Positions 7,970 to 15,100 of a stretch of 15,100 nucleotides of DNA are shown here, piece by piece. A program made the position numbers and the translations under genes. The notes under the pieces are model-generated. The model searched no databases. It worked only from the letters and a program-made list of their open reading frames with translations, and was not told the DNA's origin. Source of the DNA: Chytridium lagenaria (Eukaryota; Chytridiomycota; Chytridiomycetes; Chytridiales; Chytridiaceae); the NCBI GenBank assembly GCA_025449115.1, contig JAHLKC010000319.1, positions 1-15,100 on the forward strand. Direction: 5' to 3'. Every line of letters begins with the position of its first letter. Position 1 is the stretch's first letter.

Positions 7970-8730
7970 ATGAAAGCGACCCTCTACAGACGGCATAAGG
8001 CCTTTTCCTTCACGCTTAGTGAAATCAGGAGAGTCAAGCCAGAAGTTTTCCCGTTGGGTAAAAATCCAAACCTTACCGCACAAGCCCTGGCGCATGAAGA
8101 GCTACCCAGTACAACAGGCGTTAATAGAGAAGCTACTTGGTTCGTTGAAGGAGATGTTGGAAGCTGGGGTAGTGGAACCGTCATGAGGTGCGTACTCTTC
8201 GAGATGGTTTGTCATACAGAAGAAGGACGGGAGCCTACCTTTCATTCAAGACTTGCCGAGGTCACAATGCAGTACTCGTTGCTGACACCTCACATGGAAG
8301 ATATTACGCAAAGGTTCGCGGCTCGAGGGAGGTATACGATGTTTGACGCCACAGTTATTTTGATCAGATTCCGTTGGATGAGGAGAGAAGGGATATGACG
8401 GCGGTGGGCACGCCGTTGGGGTTACTGAGGATGACGGGGTTGCCGCAGGGGTGGACGAACTCGCCTATGTATAGTCAGCAGCTCAGTTTGAAGGTGTTCT
8501 AAAGATGGATACCTGAACGATGTTGGCCGTTCATAGACGATATGCCTTTGAGAGGGCATTCAGTTGAAGAGTGGGATAAGACAATGGGTGAGGATGGGGT
8601 CAAATTCAGCGTGAGAGAAAACATAGAGGTGGTTGACGGGGTTCTAAATGATGCTAAGGACGCGGGATCACCTTCTTGGGAGCGAAAACACGAATAGGGG
8701 TTGGGGAATATAGGTCCTAGGGCATCATTG
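7970..8730 (+). pseudogene. Ty3/gypsy reverse transcriptase domain, right copy
   Basis: It starts 'RRHKAFSFTLSEIRRVKPEV' and runs open to 8398. A one-base loss inside motif A (after 'YTMFD', near 8346) throws the frame; the left copy is intact at that point. Here the motif B region ('LLRMTGLPQGWTNS', near 8420-8460) is uninterrupted because an extra G restores the sequence that is frameshifted in the left copy. The catalytic box 'WPFIDDMPLRG' is at about 8525-8557, followed by 'GEDGVKFSVRENIEVVDGVL'. Stops after 'LSLKVF' and downstream of the FIDD box are shared by both arms, so the domain was already dead before duplication. Confidence 0.88.
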
Positions 8731-9632
8731 TAACTCATCTGGACGACACCCTAAGAAGCAGAAGAGGGACGCCATTCAAGACTGGCCAATGCCAATGAGT
8801 GTGAGCCAGGTTCGCTCGTTTTAAGGGGCAGTAGGAACCTTTAGGATGTATGTTGACGGGTTCTCGACGATAGCTGAGCCATTGCACGCATTTACACAGA
8901 AGGGCGCGGTGTTGGAGTTTCCATTTGAAGAGGGCAGTGACGAAAAAAAAGCATTTCTGGAGCTGAAGAGGAGGATGAGGAGTCCGCCAGCGTTGAGGCC
9001 AGTGGTTCATGGGGACAAGTGACGGCCGCTTATGCTTACGGTTGATGCGGGGCCGCTGGGAGAAGGGGGCATGATCATGCAGAAAGACAAAGAGGCGAAG
9101 GTTTACGCTGTGAGGTTTTACTCCGGGCTCTTTAGAGAGTACGAGTAGAACTATTCGCAACACAAGAGGGAAATATGTGGAACTTGAAGTGGGGTTTTCC
9201 CTATATCTACAGGGTGAGATTCGAGATCTTCCTGGACGCAAGAGGTCTTATCGAATCTCTCAACAACCTGATGATACATGACCCGATGATCATGCGATGG
9301 GCAGCATATGTGAGGACATTTGACACCAAGATACATCATATTGTGGGGATTAAGAATAAGATGTGTGATGCTCTGAGTAAGCAATACGACAAGCCGTGCA
9401 GGGATGCCGATATTGAAGATTCAGGGTTGGAAGAGTACATTGATGAAAGGCTGGACGTGTTTTTGGCGGTGGTAGGGGTGGTCTGAGGGGATCACAGGGG
9501 ACAAAGACCTGTTTTTTAGTCTTTCATATTTGAAGAGGAAATAAAATTGTAAGAGGGAGTTTTGAAGGGACACTCAGGAAGAGAAGAAGATGGCGAGTTC
9601 AGACATATAGCAATCATTGTCAAATTCACGGG
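8731..9632 (+). pseudogene. Ty3/gypsy connection and RNase H domain, right copy
   Basis: This is the same domain order as the left copy: connection ('FEEGSDEKKAFLELKRR'), then 'LMLTVDAGPLGEGGMIMQ' (near 9030-9085), 'FREYE' followed by a stop, 'NYSQHKREICG', 'FEIFLDARGLIESL', and 'HHIVGIKNKMCDALSKQY', the typical end of gypsy RNase H. An open frame covers 9175-9486. The stop inside 'FREYE' and the frame changes around 8800-9020 are shared with the left arm. After 9486 a degraded linker ('EGVLKGHSGREEDGEFRHIA') runs to about 9632 and then joins the inverted integrase end to end. Confidence 0.85.
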
Positions 9633-10362
9633 TTACACCGCCGATAAAGGATAAGGACCAGAGTATTGGTTGTCAAGCTTCCTCCCATACGTCCCATCAA
9701 GGGTACAATCCCTCCACACGACCAACTCCCCACGTTGCAACGGCACTTGACTCATGCAATGCCTGCCGTCCCAAAACTCTCTTCTCTGTGCCCTCCTCTC
9801 CGTCATGCCTTGAAGCGCTTTCTTTACATCCCTACTCCTTCTCAAGATCAGCCCTGCCCTGCACGCCAGCATCTCCTCCTTGGCCATCTCTTGCCAGTTG
9901 ATGACGGTTTTGCTTTGGATCACATGTTCCAAACGCAACAAAGCTTTCTGCCCAAAAACCAGCTTGTAGGGACTGAAGCCATGCGTATCAGCTCTAATTG
10001 CTGTTCTGTCTGCCCATAGCACCGCCGCAAAAGATCTTGTCCAGGTTTTCTTGCTGCCAGCCTCCTGTCGCCATAACGTAACGCTTGATTCACATAACAG
10101 AGAATTTTTTCGAATGGCTGCCTGATCTTTTGAAGATATCTTCCATAACAAATGCGCTGTCACTCCTTTCTGATGAGGTAAGTCAAAGATGAACAACATT
10201 CTTACCTTGCTTCACTTTGATCAACTGAAGCACCTCTGCTTTATCAACAGCATTGAAAGCCATGGCAAAGTTCTTTCACAGCTTCCATCCTAATGTCCTG
10301 TGGCAATGTCCTGTGATATCTCCTTCATAGTGGTCTCCTATGATTACTGTACATTCCTGAAA
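9633..10362 (-). pseudogene. Ty3/gypsy integrase remnant, right copy
   Basis: The open frame at 9633-10199 is identical in protein sequence to the left copy, including 'WADRTAIRADTHGFSPYKLV' and 'DNQYSGPYPL'. The degraded zinc-binding region lies upstream on minus (10200-10362). Being identical at the protein level in both arms while the rest of pol is riddled with stops reflects recent duplication rather than selection. As in the left arm, the DDE core is largely missing and the gene faces the RNase H/RT head to head (3' ends meeting near 9633). Confidence 0.82.
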
Positions 10363-10383
10363 AAGGAAAAACTGGTGGCATTG

Positions 10384-10445
10384 CTTTTCAACACAACCGG
10401 GTCATAAGGCCCTGCTGTTCAACATAACCGTGTCATAAGGCCCTG
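10384..10445. repeat. Two 31-bp tandem units, right copy
   Basis: This is the mirror of 1431-1492, with units at 10384-10414 and 10415-10445. Both carry the same internal differences as in the left arm, so the duplication of the unit is older than the arms. Confidence 0.85.
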
Positions 10446-10497
10446 GATGTTACCTTTTGGGGCTGTTGCTTCAAGCACGCGCAGCATCCTGCGGTGG

Positions 10498-10536
10498 AAG
10501 ACTAGCATCAGAGACGGAAGCCTAGCATCAGAACGG
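10498..10536. repeat. Tandem 20-bp and 19-bp units, right copy
   Basis: This is the mirror of 1339-1378. The second unit (10518-10536) lacks one base of the GTCTCTG stretch that is present in both left units. It is one of the few arm differences that is not in a simple homopolymer. Confidence 0.85.
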
Positions 10537-10611
10537 TCATTGTTCTTTTCTTAAAAGATTGCCTGGCATTTGGAATATGATTGCACCAGATTGGAATTTT
10601 CTCATATGGGG

Positions 10612-10614
<3 letters not shown>

Positions 10615-10654
<40 letters not shown>

Positions 10655-11106
10655 TTTTTATATAGTATCGATTTGGGGGGTAAAAGGTAAGAACTCAAAG
10701 ACAAGTTTTGGGAACCGACCAAAAAACCCAAAAAGACCCAGCCAGATAAGCCCATAACGAGCATGGCACTCGAAAAACATCTTTCAGAACCAGTAAGTGA
10801 AAGTGCTGTGAAAAAAGGTGGTAGACATGATGAAAAAAAGTTGGGGGTGAGGGCCATTTGACAGGGAGAAGAGAAAAGGATACACTATCGGATGGGTCCA
10901 AAACGCTACGGGAAAGGAGTATGAGCGGGACGGCCAGAGCCACATGTAGTAATCCCCGACTATATCCAGGGAGCCCCACCGGTCCAGTGATAAAAGGATA
11001 AAGAAAATAAAGGAGTGGAAGAGAAAAACCAAGGCATCGTGGGTACATATTATGAGAAAGTCAAAAACCAAGAAAACAAAATAATTCAGACTTGACAATT
11101 AACTTT
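10615..11106 (-). other. LINE 3' untranslated region and poly(A) tail, right copy
   Basis: On the plus strand a run of 39 T (10615-10653), one G and 5 T marks the poly(A) tail of the minus-strand LINE. The 3' UTR occupies 10660-11106. It matches 769-1261 except for homopolymer changes (for example near 10890, 11012 and 11080) and the interrupting base near the start of the tail. No gene is visible in this ~490-bp stretch. Confidence 0.85.
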
Positions 11107-13395
11107 TCAAATTGCATCGTCATCTCCTGAGCGAGGCCAGTGGAGCAGTTTACTGCACACATCGTTCATGGCTTTAGTGGCGAGTTTCCAGAGTGGTGAG
11201 GTACGTTGATCAATACGAGTGTAAGCTGATTTCCACTGTTCCAGGGCATCCTCATCATCATCAGTGGGGCGAGGGGGGTGGATGTGTATGGCTTCCAGGA
11301 TGTCTACGAGGTGATCGATGTCTACAATGCCCTCGTGGTGGTTTGGGGCCCATCCATCAGGATGGGATGCCTCCACTATGTCTGGGATCCAAAGGTACGC
11401 TCCCGAGCATTCGTTTGCGTGTGCTCGGTTGAGGGCTGATGCGACACCCCAGTGCTGTTGGCATCGCTTGCAGTCTTTGTGGGGGTGGGGAGGGATGCCG
11501 CCAAGTCGCCAAAGGAGGAGACGTCGTCGAGTGGTTCTGGTGATGATGGGAAGCCTAGCAGTGAGAATAGCGGAGGGTTGGTCTCGGAGTGTGAAAGCGA
11601 GGCTGAGCTGTTGACGAGGGGGTTTGGTGTGGTCGCGGTGGGCTTCTTGAAGTCGATAGGTCTCAAGGAGGCTTGGGGAAGCTTCACGGGCCTCAGTGGC
11701 CGTAAGGGGGAGTGTGAAAGCATCTTCGAGTCCATCGAAGGCATCTGGAGCCTCCGCGAGGCGGGTTTCAATATCGTGCCAGAGTCTTGTGCATTCTACA
11801 GGGTGGTAGTCATCAATCTCCTCTTCCAAGGTGAAGATAAGTGATGATAGGAAGGAGGGATCGTCCCTTCGGTCCTTCCATCTTGCGCGGGTTTTCGTGG
11901 CAAGAATATGGTTCCTAGTGCGGAGGAGGGGGAGGTTGGTGAGTCGGCGTAGGGCACGTTGGGATGTGCTTCCTTGTGCCCCCATGCCCGTCTTGAGTGC
12001 TGTGTATTGGAAGTTTTCGAGTAGTTTAATAGCGTCGTTGTCGTAGATTACGAGTTGGAACCCATATTCGAGGATGGGTCTAAGGAATACTTTGTAGATC
12101 CAGAGTGCGGTACGTCCTGAGAACCCTCTTCCGTTGAATCCCAGTCTTTTGAGTTCTGCTAACTTCATATGGGCTTTTTTCAGACGCATTTGAGTTTGTT
12201 CAAACATCTCAAAGCCGTGCGTACTGAAAATGAATCCGAGATATCTAAAGAATTCGGTCATTTTCAAGGTCTGGTCGTAAAGTTTTAACATAGCCGTCTC
12301 TGCATCAGTAGCGTCCTCCGGGGGGATCACTTCAGTTTTGTCGGGTGCGAATCGAAAATGTAGGTTATTACTGTATTCCTCCAAGAATCTCAGCATTTCT
12401 GTTAGTTCTTCAGCGGAGGAGGCAATGATGGCAATGTCATCGGCATAGATGACGGTGTGTTCCCCAAATCGTGCGATGAGGTCTCGAATCATGCGATCGA
12501 TGAAGATTGCGTAGAGTATGGGGCTAAGAACAGATCCTTGGATCAGGCCCCGTGCAAGCCAGTATGCCGAGCTTTTCCGTCCATTGATGACCACCTTGGC
12601 AAGGCATCGGTCGAATAGGCTTTGGAGTATTCGTATGAGTGAGGGGGAGTACCCTCGCCGTTGGAGCTCATCCCAGAGGAGTTTCCGATCGACTGAGTCA
12701 TAGGCCGCCTTTATATCCAAAAAGCACAGCCAATGGCGACCTCCAGTGCTTTTTGATTTAGCAATGAGGGCTTGAAGGACCGCCGCTTGATCAGCAGTTC
12801 CTCTTCCAGCGCGAAAACCTCCTTGGGCGGCGTGTAGACCTTCTCCATTTGGAGGCTGATCGAGGTATGGTTTCAGTAGTCGTTCATAGATCTTCCTAAT
12901 GACTTGGGATAGAGAGATCGGTCGGTGTTTATCAACCTCATGCGGTTGGCCTTTTCCCACTTTCCACACGGGGTGAGTGTGGATTTCCCCCCATCCGGTA
13001 GGGGTTACGGACGTTTTTGCGATGGCATTGAAGAGGAGGAGGAGCCAGCTGGCAGCGATGTCTTCTATCGGTTTGATAAGTTCGGCTTTAATACCATCAC
13101 CTCCCGGTGCTTTACCAATGGGTGTGTGTTTGATGGCACGGCGTACTTCGTCAAGGGTATGGGAAATGGTCTGCGGTGGTCGAACAGTAGGAATGATGAG
13201 GAGGTCCGGAGGTTTTTTGGAGTGTTTGGGTCTGGATCGGCAGATACCATCTGGAAGTGGTTCTTGACGGCTTCCAGGGTATCCTCGTGACCTCGAAGTT
13301 GGGAAGCACATTGTCGGCGGTCTCGTCGGCGGAGTGTACCTGCAAGGAATTTTGTGGCTACCGCGGTTGGTAAGGTGTGGAGTGATTCTGTCCAA
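11107..13395 (-). CDS. LINE (non-LTR) ORF2 reverse transcriptase with C-terminal zinc knuckle
   Basis: One uninterrupted frame of 762 codons. Visible RT motifs in order are KAPGGDGI (residues 95-102), HRPISL (157-162), GGFRAGRGTADQ (192-203), motif A FLDIKAAYDSV (225-235), motif B GLIQGSVLSPILY (283-295), the catalytic YADD (317-320) and RYLGF (384-388). Then comes a thumb/C-terminal region and a CCHC knuckle: C642, C645, H659, C663. This enzyme copies element RNA directly at the nicked target. The first ~60 residues are probably out of the true frame, because a different frame upstream (to about 13200) carries the natural linker sequence. The annotated start is therefore not real and this is the 3' two-thirds of a longer ORF2. 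Shares its last ~255 codons with 1-768. All catalytic residues are present, but the upstream frameshifts make the whole element doubtful. Confidence 0.9.
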   Translation of the reverse strand: MDRITPHLTNRGSHKIPCRYTPPTRPPTMCFPTSRSRGYPGSRQEPLPDGICRSRPKHSKKPPDLLIIPTVRPPQTISHTLDEVRRAIKHTPIGKAPGGDGIKAELIKPIEDIAASWLLLLFNAIAKTSVTPTGWGEIHTHPVWKVGKGQPHEVDKHRPISLSQVIRKIYERLLKPYLDQPPNGEGLHAAQGGFRAGRGTADQAAVLQALIAKSKSTGGRHWLCFLDIKAAYDSVDRKLLWDELQRRGYSPSLIRILQSLFDRCLAKVVINGRKSSAYWLARGLIQGSVLSPILYAIFIDRMIRDLIARFGEHTVIYADDIAIIASSAEELTEMLRFLEEYSNNLHFRFAPDKTEVIPPEDATDAETAMLKLYDQTLKMTEFFRYLGFIFSTHGFEMFEQTQMRLKKAHMKLAELKRLGFNGRGFSGRTALWIYKVFLRPILEYGFQLVIYDNDAIKLLENFQYTALKTGMGAQGSTSQRALRRLTNLPLLRTRNHILATKTRARWKDRRDDPSFLSSLIFTLEEEIDDYHPVECTRLWHDIETRLAEAPDAFDGLEDAFTLPLTATEAREASPSLLETYRLQEAHRDHTKPPRQQLSLAFTLRDQPSAILTARLPIITRTTRRRLLLWRLGGIPPHPHKDCKRCQQHWGVASALNRAHANECSGAYLWIPDIVEASHPDGWAPNHHEGIVDIDHLVDILEAIHIHPPRPTDDDEDALEQWKSAYTRIDQRTSPLWKLATKAMNDVCSKLLHWPRSGDDDAI

Positions 13396-13895
13396 TTTTC
13401 GTATCCCTCTCGTTGTTTCTTTTGAGTTAACTTTTTTACCGCTTTCTTAGCCTTTGCAAGGTCTTTTCTGGTTTGCGTGAATAGCTGTGTGCCGTATGCA
13501 GTGGAGTCAAGGCGGACCTGTAGACGCCGCCGCTCTTCAGTGAGTATTCTGACCTCCGGTCCCAGGTTGAGCATTTAGCTGACTTGAATTTCTTTATAGG
13601 TTTTGTACCTAGTATTTCGAGTGCTAGCCCGTCAATGGCTGCGCGGATTATATCGAGGGTGGTGTCAAGCTGTCGTACGCAGGTATCATCCGACTGTTGC
13701 GCGCCATCTGCCACAGCTGAGAGGACGTCTTCGAGAGCTGCATGTATTTCTTCTTGGACTTCTGCTGATATTTCAGTGGCTCTAGTATGGAATGCTTCTT
13801 TGGTTTTGGGGTTTTTCAGTTTTTCAAGTCGGTAGGTGAATATTTCGGGGTTGTGAATGATGTTGTTGGGAAGTGGTAAGCTGATATCTGCCCAG
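13200..13895 (-). pseudogene. LINE ORF2 linker between endonuclease and reverse transcriptase
   Basis: Two consecutive frames carry coding-like, highly charged helical sequence. First is 'LEKLKNPKTKEAFHTRATEI' through 'LDTTLDIIRAAIDGLALEIL' (13895 to ~13570). Then, after a frameshift near 13565, 'EVRILTEERRRLQVRLDS', 'KDLAKAKKAVKKLTQKKQ' and 'LAGTLRRRDRR' run to about 13200. A second shift in a run of A near 13200 joins it to the RT frame ('LLIIPTVRPPQTISHTLDEV'). Such K/R/E-rich linkers are usual between the APE and RT domains of LINEs. Both shifts are single-base and could be consensus errors. Confidence 0.7.
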
Positions 13896-13899
13896 ATAG

Positions 13900-14598
13900 T
13901 GCGATGGAGTACGCCGACCAGGCTTCCTGATCAACGAAGAGCCGGCTGCTATGTTCGGTGAGGTCTTCAGATATAGCGATGTAATCAATGACTGATTTGT
14001 TTTGATTTTGAATGTAGGTGAACTTGCTGCGGTGCGGTTCGTGTTTCAGGAAGGTTAGGCCGTTGCATTAAGTGTTTGGGTGACGGCGGAGCGACGCCAT
14101 ACCGGAGATCTGGCGGTGTCACCAAACATGGGGCCAAATCGAGTGTTAAGGTCTCCCATCAGAAGGACGGGGCCTGGATATCGAGCGGGATCGGCGTATT
14201 TGTTGGTGGATAGTAGGGCTCGACGAGCTCGTGCAATTTGTATCGTTGGCGACAAGTAGAATATGCCGACATTTACAACGTCGCGGAACCGAAACCAGAG
14301 GAATCGCCACGTGGGTCAGCCTCAAGTATTCGGAAGTCTTCGGGTGTGGTGGTATACGGATTACGCATGACAGCGAAGCCACTTCTTTTGTGTCGGCCAG
14401 GGTGTGATGGGATTCGGTGGTCAATAATGAGCAGTTCTTGGTGGGGGTAGAGATTTTGGCCAGGTTAAGCATTGTCTCTTGCAATGTGATGAAATCTAGG
14501 GATTTTTTTGTTAGCAATTCACGAACTTCGTGTACGGAGGTTGCTAGACCCCCAACGTTAAGAGAAGAAACTCTGATGTTGAAGCGATCAGGGTTCAT
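13900..14598 (-). pseudogene. LINE ORF2 APE-type endonuclease domain, frameshifted
   Basis: ORF2 starts at ATG 14598 ('MNPDRFNIRVSSLNVGGLAT'). APE endonuclease motifs appear in order over several frames: the N-terminal N of 'SLNVGGL', 'ITLQETML' (the QE motif), 'RSGFAVMRNP', 'LSPTIQ', 'PVLLMGDLNTRFGPMFGD' (GDxN, near 14130-14160) and 'SLIDYIAISEDL' (DY motif, near 13965-13995). The final SDH-like motif is not clear. At least three frame changes and an in-frame stop separate them. This domain nicks the target DNA to prime reverse transcription. It differs from the EEP fragment in the spacer, which has an AH..ID signature lacking here. Confidence 0.8.
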
Positions 14599-14628
14599 TC
14601 TTTCGGGTCGGGGCCTTTCTGCCCTGAG

Positions 14629-15100
14629 TTAATCATCATGCTGGTAGGGGGGTGGGGTGAGGAGGGTGTTCAGAGTGTCGCGGAATTCTTGGCGCGCTTC
14701 AGGGTTGGGAGTATGGTCAAGAGTTTTATGGGTAGTAGCCATATCCGGTGATTGCGCGGCTTCTTTAGCGAATCTGGCAATAATGTCAGTGAGATGCCTC
14801 TGGGGTTGTGACGTCTGGTGGGGGGGTAAACTGATTTGTAGTGATGACTCTAATGGGAGAGGTCTTTGCTGTATTGGAGAGGTAGGTGTTAGTTTTTCCC
14901 ATGTATCTCCGTGTTTACGTATGAAGACTGAGTTTCTTTCCCGTGACGTATGATAGATCCAAAGGCCGAGCGGGGGATTTCAGCTGCCGGCAAGAGTGTT
15001 TTTGAGTTCGGTGAGCGTGGAGGGTTTAAGATTTTCGACCTAATCTCGGTGAGGGCTTCCACGCGTGTACGCAAGTAGTCGTTCTGGATATCCTCAATGG
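14629..15100 (-). pseudogene. LINE ORF1 C-terminal end, partial
   Basis: Minus-strand frame from about 14980 down to a TAA at 14631-14629 reads 'SVFIRKHGDTWEKLTP', 'QPQRHLTDIIARFAKEAAQS' and 'ARQEFRDTLNTLLTPPPY'. Upstream, in other frames, are 'YLRTRVEALTEIR' and 'VENLKPSTLTELKNTLAGS', followed by a stop. Its position, ending 30 nt before the ORF2 ATG, fits ORF1 of a two-ORF LINE, whose product packages the RNA. No zinc knuckles are seen in the part inside the window. I do not recognise the sequence itself, so the call rests on position and coding character. Confidence 0.5.

Larger units (their letters stand above)
7969..11876 (-). repeat. Right arm of the giant inverted repeat
   Basis: This is the mirror of 1-3908 and contains the same elements in reverse order: gypsy RT and RNase H on plus, integrase on minus, tandem repeats, and LINE poly(A), 3' UTR and ORF2 end on minus. 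Homology begins at GATGAAAGCG (7969). Beyond 11876 the LINE continues without a break, and the matching left-arm sequence is outside the window, so the outer boundary is unknown. This copy keeps the LINE ORF2 frame open where the left copy is frameshifted, whereas its RT motif A is frameshifted where the left is not. Confidence 0.95.

Noticed and set aside
14595..14598. ATGA overlap of ORF1 stop and ORF2 start in the LINE
   Set aside because: The frame that ends in that TGA is not the coding-like ORF1 frame. The likely ORF1 frame stops earlier, at 14631-14629, leaving a 30-nt gap.
1..15100. Repeat-induced point mutation (C-to-T decay) of the duplicated arms
   Set aside because: The arms differ by length changes in homopolymers, not by C/T or G/A transitions.

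Overview
The window is a dense, nested pile of retroelement remains with no intact ordinary host gene. The retroelements look fungal. The Ty3/gypsy reverse transcriptase has the 'LLRMTGLPQGWTNS' and 'WPFIDDMPLRG' style of fungal elements, and the LINE has an APE-type endonuclease, a YADD reverse transcriptase and a C-terminal CCHC knuckle. A pyrimidine-rich leader ending in a Kozak-like ATG also fits a fungal promoter. An early-diverging (Mucoromycota-like) or basidiomycete genome is my guess; the lineage cannot be fixed from the sequence alone.

Layout. (1) Positions 1-3908 and 7969-11876 form a giant inverted repeat. Each arm is 3908 bp and nearly identical to the other, and the left arm runs off the window start. 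From outside inwards each arm holds the 3' end of a LINE with its poly(A) tail, short tandem repeats, a Ty3/gypsy integrase fragment, and Ty3/gypsy RNase H plus reverse transcriptase lying in the opposite orientation to the integrase. (2) The spacer (3909-7968) holds a second, chromodomain-type Ty3/gypsy pol end. It is followed by a fragment of an exonuclease III-like (EEP superfamily) nuclease, split by a 948-bp solo LTR (4696-5643) that has TGTGA/TCACA ends and an ATAG target duplication. Next comes a second, 3'-truncated copy of that LTR (5984-~6482) behind a polypurine tract. A purine-rich block (6483-7171) follows that reads like a promoter/leader on the minus strand, and then a third LTR copy, inverted and 5'-truncated (7172-~7957), which stops about 12 bp from the right arm. 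(3) From 11107 to the right edge, on the minus strand, lies most of a LINE: the end of ORF1, then ORF2 with endonuclease, linker, reverse transcriptase and zinc knuckle. The last ~2.1 kb is one open frame; the rest is frameshifted.

How it fits together. The order of events can be read from the nesting. The integrase/RNase H inversion and the LINE insertion came before the arm duplication, because both arms share them. The solo LTR postdates the nuclease gene it splits. The two LINE tails point toward each other, so read-through transcription from both would give complementary RNA. Almost all differences between arms are single-base changes in homopolymer length, so a fold-back read or consensus artefact must be excluded before the palindrome is taken as real. 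I see no CRISPR array, tRNA or rRNA gene, and no gene cluster suggesting a new enzymatic or defence system. The most interesting items are the palindrome, the LTR-split exonuclease III-like gene and the inverted integrase.
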